Below, piece by piece: positions 44,672-54,452 of a stretch of 64,000 nucleotides of DNA. Positions within the stretch are counted from its first letter, which is position 1; every line of letters begins with the position of its first letter. The notes below the pieces were generated by a model. That model saw nothing but the letters and a program-made list of their open reading frames with translations, did no database searches and was not told the origin of the DNA. Made by a program: the position numbers and the translations under genes. This DNA comes from an uncultured Duncaniella sp. (GTDB taxonomy: Bacteria > Bacteroidota > Bacteroidia > Bacteroidales > Muribaculaceae), in assembly GCA_910588795.1 (NCBI GenBank), contig CAJURI010000004.1, positions 4,466-68,465 of the forward strand. Reading direction: 5' to 3'.

Positions 44672-47614
44672 ATGACACCGTTCCTGCGACAGGTAGCAGA
44701 GGTATATCTCGCCAATGAGCGCGAGAATCTGATGGATTATTGCTTCGTGTTCCCCAACAAACGAAGCGGCACATTCTTCCGCCACCATCTTCAGCAACTC
44801 GCCAAAGGGTCACCGTTCGGGATGCCCGACATATCCACTATCGGCGAGCTGACGGCACGTATAGTTCCGCTTGCGGAAGCTCCGAGAATGGAACAGCTCT
44901 TCATTCTCTACAACGAATACCGCAAGATAGGCGGAGAGGACATTGACTTCGACCGTTTCCTGTTCTGGGGCGAAATGATACTGAGCGACTTCAATGATGT
45001 GGACCAGTATCTTGTTGATCCGTCAAAGCTGTTTGTCAACCTCAGGCGTTACCGCGAAGTCAGCGCAAACTATCTTACCGACGAGCAGCGCGATATACTT
45101 TCAAGATACTGGGGCGAGCAGTTCGCGTCACCGTCGCCTGACCGGTTCTGGGAACACCTGCACTACGACTCTCCCACTTCACTTGAACAGAAGTTCCTCA
45201 GACTGTGGGAAGTACTCGACCTGCTGTATCAACGGTTCACATCAACCCTGCAGGATGCCGGCATGGGGACACAGGGGATGATGGCGCGCCGGGCTGTGGA
45301 GGGGCTAAGGAAATGCCGCACCTCTGATCTGTCAAGCCGAAGATACATATTCGTGGGCTTCAACGTGCTCACTCTTGCCGAACTGTCGATGTTCGAGCTT
45401 CTGGACTCACGCGGTGTAGCTGATTTCTACTGGGACAACGCATCACCTGCCTTACGCGACAAAGGGAACGCCGCATCGCGTTTCATTGACCGCAACACCG
45501 CAAGATTCCGCTCACGCTACGACATAAATGCCCTGTATCCCATACCTGACGGAAAATTTCCGGAAATATACCTCAAAGGGATTCCATCCTCGGCCGGACA
45601 AGCCAAGATGGCCGGCAAACTTCTGGACCAATGGATCACCGACGGCACCATACCTGACCCAGCAAATGCCATAAACACGGCCGTAGTACTCCCCGACGAC
45701 TCTCTGCTCATACCTATGATACACTCGGTGCCGGAACGCATGTCGCAACTCAATGTCACAATGGGACTTCCGATGCGCACCACTTCCTTCGCATCGCTCA
45801 TCAATTCGCTTGTGTCGATGCACCTGCGCGCCACCGAGACACGCGGGGAATGGTGCTATTTCTATGATGACATAAAAAATGTGGTCACACATCCGCTTCT
45901 CGAAGCCATCGACCGCGAGGGATGCGACTCCATAATGCGCGCGCTCATGCAAAAGCGCATATATATGCTCCAGGCATCCGAGGCACAGCGTCTGGCACCG
46001 GCCACCGCCTATGTATTCGCGCCAATCGAGAACCCGGACTCCATCGACAGTGTGTACAGCTATTTCCACACCCTGCTGACCTCGCTCAAAGATGCCATAG
46101 GCTCCATTGACAGCGACCCGGAGAGATTCTTCATATGCTCCTATCTCGATGCCCTCGACGACCTGAGAAACGCCGCCTCGAAATGGGGCGTGGCCATGAA
46201 GGACTCGACATTCATACAACTGCTGCAGAAATCCATCTCGGGAATATCCGTGAGCTTCACAGGCGAGCCTTTGCGCGGATTGCAGATCATGGGAGTGCTC
46301 GAAACTCGCGCGCTGGACTTCGACAACCTTATAATACTGTCGATGAACGAACGCATATTCCCCCGCAAGCACTACACACGCTCCTTCATCCCCGACTCGC
46401 TACGGCGCAGCTACGGCATGGCGACAACCGATTTCCAGGAATCCATATACGCCTATTATTTCTACCGGCTCATAAGCCGCGCCGGAAAGGTAGCAATATA
46501 CTATGACTCCCGCAACGGGGCGACCTACTCCTGCGAGATGTCACGCTACATCACACAGCTGATATATCTGCACCCGGAGTGCAGGATCACACACACCTTG
46601 GGCACTTATGAATTCACCCCTCCGGAAAAGCCGGTCATATCCATAGAGCGCACGCCGCAAATCAGGCAGAAGCTCATGGCATTCTGTACCCCCGGAGGCC
46701 GACCGCTGTCAGCATCCTCTATCAATGACTACATCAACTGTCCGCTCCGATTCTATCTCCAGCAGATAGGAGGGCTTGATGCCGACAATGACCTAACCGA
46801 CTATATGGACTCGGCCACCTACGGCACCATAGTGCATGCCGTAGCCGAAAAGGTCTATACCGGATGGCGCGGCAACGCCGGCTCGGTAAAGATAACGGAT
46901 GATATGCTCGACGGCATAATAAAATCAAAAAGCACTCTCGACCGCCTTATCACCGAATGTATAAACAAGGAGTTCAACCGCAGAGGCGAGGGTGACACAA
47001 CACCACTGGCCGGCGAAGCAAGAGTGATGGGCAACCTCATAAAACATGTGCTTGTGAAAATGTTTGAGGAGGACAAGAAATTCACCCCCTTCGACTTCAT
47101 TGACGCCGAACACAAGATAGAGGGCACCATGAGGCTCGCCGACGATCTGACCATAAATATCAAACAGTACATCGACCGTGTGGACCGCGTGTATCCGGCC
47201 GGAAGCTATGGCGATCCGACACGCGGATGCATAAGGATAGTCGACTACAAGACCGGGGGCGACAAGACTGATTTCACATCGCTCGACCAGCTCTTTGATC
47301 CGGCGGCGAAGGACCGCCGACACGCTCTGCTCCAGGCATTTTTCTATGCAAAGGCTTATGCGGAGAAATTCAGATATGACGGGCCTATACAACCGGTCAT
47401 ATACAAACTCAAGACCCTCTACAGCGAAGGGCTCAAGCCTATATCATTCAACAAAGCACCCTTGACCGACTATCGTGAGATCATCGATGAATACATGAAG
47501 CGTTTTGAAACGGTGGTACGTGAGATCGTCCTGTCCGACAAGCCATTCACTCAAGCCGAATGCGAAGACACCTGCTCTTTCTGCCGGTTCAGGACACTGT
47601 GTCGCCGTCAATAA
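44672..47614 (+). CDS. AddB-like PD-(D/E)XK nuclease with Fe-S cluster
   Basis: A 980-residue protein of the AddB/RecB-nuclease group. The N-terminal ~600 residues resemble the inactive helicase-like module of AddB (start DYCFVFPNKRSGTFF). The C-terminal PD-(D/E)XK nuclease has GTIVHAVAEKVY and IRIVDYKTGG, which carries the Asp and Lys of the active site. Four Cys that coordinate a 4Fe-4S cluster in AddB are present: one in NCPLRFYLQQ and three in CEDTCSFCRFRTLC near the end. AddB acts with the helicase AddA in double-strand break resection; no addA is next to it here. Confidence 0.85.
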   Translation: MTPFLRQVAEVYLANERENLMDYCFVFPNKRSGTFFRHHLQQLAKGSPFGMPDISTIGELTARIVPLAEAPRMEQLFILYNEYRKIGGEDIDFDRFLFWGEMILSDFNDVDQYLVDPSKLFVNLRRYREVSANYLTDEQRDILSRYWGEQFASPSPDRFWEHLHYDSPTSLEQKFLRLWEVLDLLYQRFTSTLQDAGMGTQGMMARRAVEGLRKCRTSDLSSRRYIFVGFNVLTLAELSMFELLDSRGVADFYWDNASPALRDKGNAASRFIDRNTARFRSRYDINALYPIPDGKFPEIYLKGIPSSAGQAKMAGKLLDQWITDGTIPDPANAINTAVVLPDDSLLIPMIHSVPERMSQLNVTMGLPMRTTSFASLINSLVSMHLRATETRGEWCYFYDDIKNVVTHPLLEAIDREGCDSIMRALMQKRIYMLQASEAQRLAPATAYVFAPIENPDSIDSVYSYFHTLLTSLKDAIGSIDSDPERFFICSYLDALDDLRNAASKWGVAMKDSTFIQLLQKSISGISVSFTGEPLRGLQIMGVLETRALDFDNLIILSMNERIFPRKHYTRSFIPDSLRRSYGMATTDFQESIYAYYFYRLISRAGKVAIYYDSRNGATYSCEMSRYITQLIYLHPECRITHTLGTYEFTPPEKPVISIERTPQIRQKLMAFCTPGGRPLSASSINDYINCPLRFYLQQIGGLDADNDLTDYMDSATYGTIVHAVAEKVYTGWRGNAGSVKITDDMLDGIIKSKSTLDRLITECINKEFNRRGEGDTTPLAGEARVMGNLIKHVLVKMFEEDKKFTPFDFIDAEHKIEGTMRLADDLTINIKQYIDRVDRVYPAGSYGDPTRGCIRIVDYKTGGDKTDFTSLDQLFDPAAKDRRHALLQAFFYAKAYAEKFRYDGPIQPVIYKLKTLYSEGLKPISFNKAPLTDYREIIDEYMKRFETVVREIVLSDKPFTQAECEDTCSFCRFRTLCRRQ

Positions 47615-47633
47615 CACATACCCCCCACCACCG

Positions 47634-48728
47634 ATGAAAGTCTACATTCACGTGCCGTTCTGCCACTCCAAATGCGCCTACTGCGACTTCTATTCCACAC
47701 CTAAGAGAGACCTTATGGAGGCCTACACCGACACTGTGGGCAAGGAATGGAGCATAATCGGAGTCAACGCTGTCCCTGACACTCTCTACTTGGGCGGAGG
47801 CACACCTTCGAGCCTTCCGCTTCCTTTGCTTGACAGGCTTATAGCAAGTGTGCCCGCGCCACATCCCCTAAGGGAATTCACCATCGAGGCCAATCCCGAG
47901 GATGTCACCCGCGCATGGACCGAGCATATCGCGGCAAAAACTGCGATAGGCCGCGTGAGCATGGGCATACAGACATTCGATGACATCCTGCTGAGTTTTC
48001 TCGGCCGACGGCACACAGGCGCGCAAGCTGCCGATGCTGTGAGCATGCTCCGCAAGGCAGGAATAGGCGACCTGTCATGCGACCTCATATACGGACTGCC
48101 CGGTCAGACGCTCGATGCCTGGAAAAGGGATCTCGACAGGCTCATAGACATGCGTCCCGAACATCTCTCAGCCTATCTGCTGAGTTTCGAGCCCAAGACA
48201 CGCCTTGGCGTAATGTTGCGGAAAGGCACAGTCAAAGAGGCCGCCGACGAACTTGCGGAAGAGATGTATGCCTATCTTTGCAATGCCACACGCACCGCTG
48301 GATACCGGCATTACGAGATATCCAATTTCGCGCTACCCGGCCATGAAGCGGTGCACAATTCATCTTACTGGGACGGCTCCGACTACATAGGCCTCGGACC
48401 GGGCGCACATTCCATGGCAGGAGGAGTCAGATGGTCGAACCCTCCCTCACTTAAGGACTATATATCCTCACAGGGGAAAGGATTTCGAGTCATCGAAGAG
48501 GAGGACTCCAAGAACAGATTCAATGACTTGCTCATCACATCGCTGCGCACATCAAGGGGACTCGACCCCGGGAGTGTCCCGGAGGAGTTCCGCCAAGAGT
48601 TCGAGAGCACGGCATCACGCCTCATACACTCCGGTTCACTTGTCATGACTCCACAGCACCGTCTTGCAATCCCTGAGGAGAAATGGCTTACAAGCAACAG
48701 CATTCTCCTCGATCTGATAGTTGTCTGA
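47634..48728 (+). CDS. hemW: HemW-type radical SAM protein
   Basis: A 364-residue radical SAM protein related to coproporphyrinogen III dehydrogenase. It starts directly with MKVYIHVPFCHSKCAYCDFY, whose CxxxCxxC binds the 4Fe-4S cluster. LYLGGGTPSSLP and SMGIQTFDDILLSFLGRRH are family segments. The lack of the HemN N-terminal extension and of its fourth Cys points to HemW, a heme chaperone, rather than the HemN enzyme. The open frame extends 43 codons upstream into the previous gene, but those residues do not belong to the family. Confidence 0.88.
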   Translation: MKVYIHVPFCHSKCAYCDFYSTPKRDLMEAYTDTVGKEWSIIGVNAVPDTLYLGGGTPSSLPLPLLDRLIASVPAPHPLREFTIEANPEDVTRAWTEHIAAKTAIGRVSMGIQTFDDILLSFLGRRHTGAQAADAVSMLRKAGIGDLSCDLIYGLPGQTLDAWKRDLDRLIDMRPEHLSAYLLSFEPKTRLGVMLRKGTVKEAADELAEEMYAYLCNATRTAGYRHYEISNFALPGHEAVHNSSYWDGSDYIGLGPGAHSMAGGVRWSNPPSLKDYISSQGKGFRVIEEEDSKNRFNDLLITSLRTSRGLDPGSVPEEFRQEFESTASRLIHSGSLVMTPQHRLAIPEEKWLTSNSILLDLIVV

Positions 48729-48729
48729 A

Positions 48730-50181
48730 TCAGAACAGGGAGCGCATCCCGTGGTCCTGACGGTAAGCGTCATCGGGATGGTAGCTCGACCCGTCGAAAC
48801 AATGGGTGCACACCGATTCCTTGGGCAGACCGATGCTGTCGATGAGGGTCTCTATCTTTGAGAACTGCAGGGTAGAAAGTTCCAGCCGGCGTGCGATCTC
48901 CGCCACAAGCCTGTTATACTCCGGCGTTCCGGTGGTGGCATACGCCTTGAGATTCTTGTCAGGATCACCCTCAAAATCATTTATTATCTGACGCGTGATA
49001 AGCTCCATGTCGCTCTTGGAAGATGTGAAGCCTATGAAAGGGCATCCATAGACAAGCGGCGGACACGAGATGCGGGCATGCACTTCGCGCGCGCCGCACT
49101 CGTAGAATGTGCGCACATTGTCGCGGAGCTGCGTACCGCGCACTATAGAATCATCGCAGAACACCACGCTCTTGTCATGAAGTATGGCACGGTTGGGGAT
49201 AAGCTTCATCTTCGCCACAAGCGCACGGCGTGACTGGTTGCCCGGAGTAAAGCTGCGCGGCCATGTGGGAGTGTACTTCAGCACAGCCCTGCGGTAAGGA
49301 ATACCCCTCCCTTCGGCATAGCCGAGCGCATGCCCGACACCGGAATCAGGAATTCCGCAGACACAGTCGGCCTCAGTTGGATCCTCATGACCCATCTGGC
49401 GTCCCGCCTCCTCACGCACATCCTCGACATTGATCCCCTCATAGTCACTTCCCGGGAAGCCGTAGTAAACCCAGAGGAAAGAACATATCTGACAGCGCGA
49501 AGCCGGCTTCTGAAGCACCTCGACACCATCGGCACGCAATCGCACGATCTCACCCGGCCCCACGTCGCGCAGACGTTCGTAGTCAAGATTGGGGAATGCC
49601 GAAGTCTCGCTCGCCGCAGCATATGCCCCCTCCTTATGCCCTATCACTATGGGAGTACGCCCCAGATAGTCACGGGCCGCAATAATGCCGTCCTCGGTGA
49701 GGATGAGCATGGAGCAGGAACCTTTTATCTTCTTATATACAAGATTTATGCCATCGACAAAGGTCTTGCCCATATTGATCAGCAGGGCCACCACCTCCGT
49801 CTGGTTTATATTGTTGGCCGACAGCTCGCTCAGATGCATGCGTTGCTCAAGAAGTTCTGCTGCGATCTCGCGCAGATTATTGATCTTGGCCACCGTTACC
49901 ACCGCGTAACGCCCCAGATGGGAGTTCACTATAATAGGCTGCGGATCAGTGTCACTTATGACACCGAGCCCCTGATTGCCGGCAAAATGGTCGAGTTCGT
50001 CCTCAAACTTTGATCTGAAATAGTCTCGCTCGAGGCTGTGGATAGTACGGTTAAAGCCCTTCTCAGGGTCGAAAGTAACCATTCCGGCACGCTTTGTGCC
50101 AAGGTGAGAATGATAATCAGTGCCGTAGAACAGGTCGTTGACACATGGCTCGCGCGAAATCGCGCCGAAAAAGCCTCCCAT
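48730..50181 (-). CDS. PurF-like amidophosphoribosyltransferase lacking the N-terminal Cys
   Basis: A 483-residue two-domain protein. The N-terminal half has the class II glutamine amidotransferase fold, but the residue after the initiator Met, which should be the Cys nucleophile, is Gly (MGGFFGAISRE). The C-terminal half has the PRPP loop VVFCDDSIVRGTQLRD. Fe-S-type Cys are present (SRCQICSF and VCTHCFDGSS). Without the Cys, glutamine-dependent ammonia production is not expected; it may use free ammonia or be a regulator. Length is normal. It has its own promoter and converges with hemW. Confidence 0.85.
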   Translation of the reverse strand: MGGFFGAISREPCVNDLFYGTDYHSHLGTKRAGMVTFDPEKGFNRTIHSLERDYFRSKFEDELDHFAGNQGLGVISDTDPQPIIVNSHLGRYAVVTVAKINNLREIAAELLEQRMHLSELSANNINQTEVVALLINMGKTFVDGINLVYKKIKGSCSMLILTEDGIIAARDYLGRTPIVIGHKEGAYAAASETSAFPNLDYERLRDVGPGEIVRLRADGVEVLQKPASRCQICSFLWVYYGFPGSDYEGINVEDVREEAGRQMGHEDPTEADCVCGIPDSGVGHALGYAEGRGIPYRRAVLKYTPTWPRSFTPGNQSRRALVAKMKLIPNRAILHDKSVVFCDDSIVRGTQLRDNVRTFYECGAREVHARISCPPLVYGCPFIGFTSSKSDMELITRQIINDFEGDPDKNLKAYATTGTPEYNRLVAEIARRLELSTLQFSKIETLIDSIGLPKESVCTHCFDGSSYHPDDAYRQDHGMRSLF

Positions 50182-50224
50182 AGGATATATAAGAATGATT
50201 GGACGTTAATGATTTTTCGCGGTG

Positions 50225-50232
50225 CAAAGTTA
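50225..50232 (-). promoter_or_regulatory. -7 element for the PurF-like gene
   Basis: TAACTTTG on the minus strand, 43 bases upstream of the ATG. Confidence 0.6.
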
Positions 50233-50325
50233 CAAAAAAATACCCTATATACACAACATTCCCGAACCTCAAATAAGAGATCCGGGAACGGTATATGGTG
50301 CAAAATAGAGCATTCAGCCCTATGT

Positions 50326-50475
50326 TTACTTGAGTATGTCCTTTACAGCATCGTTAGGAACCATCTGTTCCTGGAATGTATAAGCACCGGTCTTCGCCGA
50401 CTTAACGACCTTTATGACCTTGCTGTAGGTGCGGCCCTCTCCCTTCTGGAGAGTTGCAACGACTTTCTTTGCCAT
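50326..50475 (-). CDS. DUF4295 small ribosome-cluster protein
   Basis: A 49-residue basic protein (MAKKVVATLQKGEGRTYSKV, ending in KDILK) read directly from the minus strand. It is the third gene of the rpmB-rpmG cluster, 12 bases after rpmG. This small DUF4295 protein is a constant companion of L28 and L33 in Bacteroidetes and is thought to be ribosome-associated, which I cannot verify here. Its function is unknown. Confidence 0.85.
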   Translation of the reverse strand: MAKKVVATLQKGEGRTYSKVIKVVKSAKTGAYTFQEQMVPNDAVKDILK

Positions 50476-50487
50476 GAGTCAGTGAGA

Positions 50488-50676
50488 TTATTTAATTTCC
50501 TTGTGTACGGTAACTCTCTTGAGGATGGGGTTGTACTTCTTCAACTCCAGACGCTCGGTGGTGTTCTTGCGGTTCTTGGTGGTGATATAACGCGAGGTGC
50601 CGGGCATACCGCTTGCCTTGTGCTCGGTGCATTCGAGGATGACCTGAACGCGATTTCCTTTAGCTTTCTTTGCCAT
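50488..50676 (-). CDS. rpmG: Ribosomal protein L33
   Basis: A 62-residue large-subunit protein ([20 protein letters not shown], then [20 protein letters not shown]). It lacks the paired Cys-x2-Cys of zinc-binding L33 forms, so it is the Cys-minus type. It lies three bases after rpmB. Confidence 0.95.
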   Translation of the reverse strand: MAKKAKGNRVQVILECTEHKASGMPGTSRYITTKNRKNTTERLELKKYNPILKRVTVHKEIK

Positions 50677-50679
50677 CTC

Positions 50680-50940
50680 TTAAATGATATCTAAGTATTT
50701 GATTTCGTTGATGTAACCCTTTGCGGCAGCTTCCTTGATAGCTGCATCCAGACCCTTCTTGTTGATGGTGCGGAGACCTGCGGCCGAGATGGTCAGTGTG
50801 ATCCAAGCTTGCTCCTCAACCCAGAAGAATTTCTTGTTGAAGAGATTGACGTCAAACTTGCGCTTTGTGCGACGCTTTGAGTGCGACACATTGTTGCCCA
50901 CCATTGCTTTCTTGCCGGTAATCTGACAAATTTTTGACAT
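50680..50940 (-). CDS. rpmB: Ribosomal protein L28
   Basis: An 86-residue large-subunit protein ([20 protein letters not shown], then [13 protein letters not shown]). It heads the rpmB-rpmG-DUF4295 cluster, whose promoter has a -7 element at 51073-51080. It has the single-Cys start typical of the family. Confidence 0.96.
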   Translation of the reverse strand: MSKICQITGKKAMVGNNVSHSKRRTKRKFDVNLFNKKFFWVEEQAWITLTISAAGLRTINKKGLDAAIKEAAAKGYINEIKYLDII

Positions 50941-51072
50941 GGCTGTTGGTTTTTATCTCTTTGATTTATTGTTTATTATCGGGAAGCGTGGACCACCGTC
51001 TCATGCCTCATATCGCTGCACGGCGCATCATTTCCGTTCAACTTTTACATAAGGTGCCACGAATTTCGACTG

Positions 51073-51080
51073 CAAAGTTA
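51073..51080 (-). promoter_or_regulatory. -7 element for the rpmB-rpmG cluster
   Basis: TAACTTTG on the minus strand with a ~130-base leader before rpmB. Confidence 0.6.
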
Positions 51081-51150
51081 AGTACTTTCAAGCGTTTTAC
51101 CAAACATCATTAGCTTTTATTGATCATTTCTTACACTATTTAACATAGTG

Positions 51151-51186
51151 GAGATGCATCATGGTTTCTCGCTCCATGATGCATCT
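51151..51186 (-). terminator. Hairpin after the ROK kinase gene
   Basis: GAGATGCATCATGG pairs exactly with CCATGATGCATCTC around an 8-base loop, downstream of the minus-strand ROK gene. No T-tract; a weak terminator or mRNA-end hairpin. Confidence 0.55.
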
Positions 51187-51207
51187 CTGTCATGATTCAT
51201 TACTATA

Positions 51208-52182
51208 CTATGCCTGCGGTGACGACGGCTTGGCCTCCCATCCGAGGGCACTTGCTCCGAGCACTGCGGCATCGGCCTCCTTCAGCTCAGACAGGAGCAC
51301 CTTTACTTTGCCTTTGAACATGTTCATCATGTTCTTCTCCATTGATTCCTTCAGAGGACGCATCAGCAGATCGCCCGACTTGGCAAGACCGCCAAACAGG
51401 ATGATAGCCTCAGGGGAGGAGAACACTGTGAAATCGGCAAATGCCTCGCCGAGTATATTGCCGGTGTATTCAAATATCTCAGAGGCAAGCTTGTCGCCGT
51501 TGACGGCGGCATCGTACACATCCTTGGATGTGATAGCCTCCATAGGTATGTTACGCAGCGTCGACGGTTCAGTGCGTATCTCAAGGAATTCGCGTGCCGT
51601 GCGGGCGACTCCTGTGGCCGAGCAATAAGCCTCAAGACATCCTGTACGACCGCATCCGCAAAGACGCCCGTTGTTTCGCTTCATGATGGTGTGGCCGAGC
51701 TCTCCGGCAAATCCGTCATGACCGTATACGAGCTGACCGTTTATGACGATTCCGGAGCCGACACCCGTACCGAGAGTGATCATGATAAAGTTTTTCATAC
51801 CTCGGGCCGCGCCATAGGTCATCTCGCCTATAGCGGCGGCATTGGCATCGTTGGTAATGGCCACAGGGATTCCGAACTTATCGCTCACCATCTGAGCCAA
51901 TGGCAGCGGCGTTGGCCAGGGAATATTTACAAATTTCTCTATCATCCCGGTATAATAGTTCGCATTCGGGGCACCTATGCCGATACCATGCACTTTGCCA
52001 ACAGCATCATTGGCCTCGAGCAGACGCATTACATTGTCATACAGCTCATCTATATAATCATTGACATCAGCATGCTTGAGTGTCTTGATCGACGAACTTG
52101 CTATCACTACGCCACGGGCGTCAACGATACCGAATACAGTGTTGGTACCGCCTATATCGATACCTAATACATAAGGCTTCAT
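51208..52182 (-). CDS. ROK family sugar kinase (glucokinase-like)
   Basis: A 324-residue ATP-dependent sugar kinase. VLGIDIGGTNTVFGIVD is the phosphate loop, GHTIM begins the ROK motif and LCGCGRTGCLEAY is the zinc-binding CxCGxxGCxE. The catalytic Asp lies in ITNDANAAAIGE. There is no DNA-binding domain, so it is an enzyme rather than a NagC-type repressor. Glucose is the likely substrate, but other hexoses are possible. The longer open frame upstream is excluded because the -7 element falls inside it. Confidence 0.9.
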   Translation of the reverse strand: MKPYVLGIDIGGTNTVFGIVDARGVVIASSSIKTLKHADVNDYIDELYDNVMRLLEANDAVGKVHGIGIGAPNANYYTGMIEKFVNIPWPTPLPLAQMVSDKFGIPVAITNDANAAAIGEMTYGAARGMKNFIMITLGTGVGSGIVINGQLVYGHDGFAGELGHTIMKRNNGRLCGCGRTGCLEAYCSATGVARTAREFLEIRTEPSTLRNIPMEAITSKDVYDAAVNGDKLASEIFEYTGNILGEAFADFTVFSSPEAIILFGGLAKSGDLLMRPLKESMEKNMMNMFKGKVKVLLSELKEADAAVLGASALGWEAKPSSPQA

Positions 52183-52221
52183 GGATTGAAATTTATATGA
52201 TATAATTGTAAATGCTACGCA

Positions 52222-52229
52222 CAAACTTA
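52222..52229 (-). promoter_or_regulatory. -7 element for the ROK kinase gene
   Basis: TAAGTTTG on the minus strand, 39 bases upstream of the ATG at 52182. Confidence 0.5.
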
Positions 52230-52349
52230 CACATTTTTTCCGAATAATCATCCTCTATGCCCTATTTTTAGGGGATTTTAATACATAATGCCACCCGATA
52301 TGATGGCACACTCCCCCGCGACATTGCCTATGCCACAGACTTTCAGACC

Positions 52350-54452
52350 CTATGATATCCTTGACCAGTCATGTATACGCGAACTGAGGCGTGCGAGCTG
52401 CCGCACAAGCAAGGCACTCGCCGGAGAGGAAAGATCAGGGTCGGCGTCAAGTATATCGCATGCCGCATCACGCGCCATCTGTACTATCTGTCCGTCGGTG
52501 GCAAGATTGGCTATATGCAGGTCGAAAGGTATGCCGCTCTGCATGGTGCCCTCTATGTCGCCCGGGCCGCGCATCTGCATGTCAGCCTCGGCTATGACAA
52601 AGCCGTCGGTGGTCGAGGTCATAAGCTCAAGACGCTTTCGCGTATCCTTGGCTATCTTGCGTTTCGTCATGAGAATGCAGTAGCTCTGCCCCTCCCCCCT
52701 GCCGACACGGCCTCGCAACTGATGAAGCTGCGACAGGCCGAAACGCTCGGCGTTCTCGATGAGCATCGTTGTCGCATTGGGCACATTCACCCCCACTTCG
52801 ATCACCGTGGTGCTCACAAGTATCTGGGCTTCGCCCGAAGCGAATATGCCCATCTGGTAGTCCTTCTCCTCAGGCTTTAGCTTGCCGTGCACATATGCCA
52901 CACGATAATCGCGATAAATCTCGCATATGTTCTCATACCCCTCTTCAAGCGATCGCAGATCGAGCTTCTCGTTCTCCTTTATCAACGGGTACACTATATA
53001 GACCTGCCTCCCCATCCTGAGCTGGCGCGCTATACCCTGATATGTGGCAAGACGGTTTTCGTCATACCTGAGCAGTGTCTGCACCGGCTTGCGTCCGGGG
53101 GGAAGCTCGTCTATGACGCTCACGTCAAGGTCGCCGTAGACCGTCATGGCAAGTGTGCGCGGGATAGGGGTGGCGGTCATCACAAGCACATGTGGAGCCA
53201 CGACATTCTTTGTCCAAAGACGTGCCCTCTGGGCCACACCGAAGCGGTGCTGCTCATCAATGACAATATATCCGAGATTGCGGAACCTGACCCTCTCCTC
53301 TATCACCGCATGCGTGCCTATGAGAATGTGCAGCGACCCGTCAAGAAGCTGGGCGTCGATCTCGTCACGCTCCTTTTTTCTGGTCGATCCGGTGAGCAGC
53401 CTCACATTCACACCCATAGGTGCCAACAGCGACTGCATCGTCTCAAAATGCTGCGTGGCGAGGATCTCGGTCGGAGCCATGAGGCATGCCTGATAACCGT
53501 TGTCGAGGGCTATGAGCATAGTGAGCAGTGCCACAAGGGTCTTTCCGCTCCCCACATCACCCTGGAGCAGACGGTTCATCTGATGGCCCGTCGCCATGTC
53601 GGCGCGGATCTCCTTTATGACCCTTTTCTGCGCGCCAGTGAGCGGAAACGGAAGGAACTGGCTGTAGAAATTATTGAAGAATTGGCCTATGCGTGTGAAA
53701 CGGAACCCCTGAACGGATGATGACCTCCGGCGCGCATAACGCTGTATGTCGAGCTGCAGATAGAACAACTCCTCAAATTTCAGCCTCAGCCTCGCCCTGT
53801 CGAGAAGCCCAAGTGTGGGCGGTGTATGTATAACCGAAAGGGCCGTGCGGAGATCAAGGAGATTGTACCGCCTTATCAAATCCGCCGGAAGCGTCTCCGC
53901 GAGAGTGCTCATGCCGGAGATTATCTCCGAGGCTGCATTGGCGAATGTGCGTGAGGAGAACCCGCGATTACGAAGCTGCTCGGTGAGAGGGTACACTCCA
54001 CGAAAGCCACCCTGAGCCAACGGCGAGTCAGGGAGCTCAACTTCAGGATGCACCATATTGACGCGGCCGTTGAAAAGCGACGGCTTGCCGAAGACGATGT
54101 AGTCGGTTGCAGTGCGGTAATGCTCACGAAGCCATTTTATACGCTGAAACCATATGACCTCCATGGTCCCGGTTCCGTCGGTAAACAGCCCCACAAGCCT
54201 CTGCTTGGCACCCTCCCCCTGCACAGTCATGGTGACAAACCGTCCCCTCAACTGCACCGAGGGCATATCCTCCATCATCGCCCCCTGCAGCTCGGCCACA
54301 GTGCGGATGGATGTGCGGTCGACATAATGCGTGGGGAAATGATAGAGCATGTCATAATAGGTCCGGATGCCGAGATTCTTATCCAGAAGTTCGGCACGCT
54401 TCGGACCTATGCCACGCAGATATTTTATCTCTGTGTTACGCAACCGATCCAT
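52350..54452 (-). CDS. recG: ATP-dependent DNA helicase RecG
   Basis: A 700-residue helicase that regresses stalled forks and branch-migrates Holliday junctions. The N-terminal wedge domain starts with KYLRGIGPKRAELLDKNLG. Helicase motifs are GDVGSGKTLVALL (Walker A), DEQHRFGVAQR (motif II), TATPIPRTLAMTVYGDL and QLRGRVGRGEGQSYC. The start overlaps the end of ispD by 17 bases, so the two are coupled. Confidence 0.96.
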   Translation of the reverse strand: MDRLRNTEIKYLRGIGPKRAELLDKNLGIRTYYDMLYHFPTHYVDRTSIRTVAELQGAMMEDMPSVQLRGRFVTMTVQGEGAKQRLVGLFTDGTGTMEVIWFQRIKWLREHYRTATDYIVFGKPSLFNGRVNMVHPEVELPDSPLAQGGFRGVYPLTEQLRNRGFSSRTFANAASEIISGMSTLAETLPADLIRRYNLLDLRTALSVIHTPPTLGLLDRARLRLKFEELFYLQLDIQRYARRRSSSVQGFRFTRIGQFFNNFYSQFLPFPLTGAQKRVIKEIRADMATGHQMNRLLQGDVGSGKTLVALLTMLIALDNGYQACLMAPTEILATQHFETMQSLLAPMGVNVRLLTGSTRKKERDEIDAQLLDGSLHILIGTHAVIEERVRFRNLGYIVIDEQHRFGVAQRARLWTKNVVAPHVLVMTATPIPRTLAMTVYGDLDVSVIDELPPGRKPVQTLLRYDENRLATYQGIARQLRMGRQVYIVYPLIKENEKLDLRSLEEGYENICEIYRDYRVAYVHGKLKPEEKDYQMGIFASGEAQILVSTTVIEVGVNVPNATTMLIENAERFGLSQLHQLRGRVGRGEGQSYCILMTKRKIAKDTRKRLELMTSTTDGFVIAEADMQMRGPGDIEGTMQSGIPFDLHIANLATDGQIVQMARDAACDILDADPDLSSPASALLVRQLARLSSRIHDWSRIS

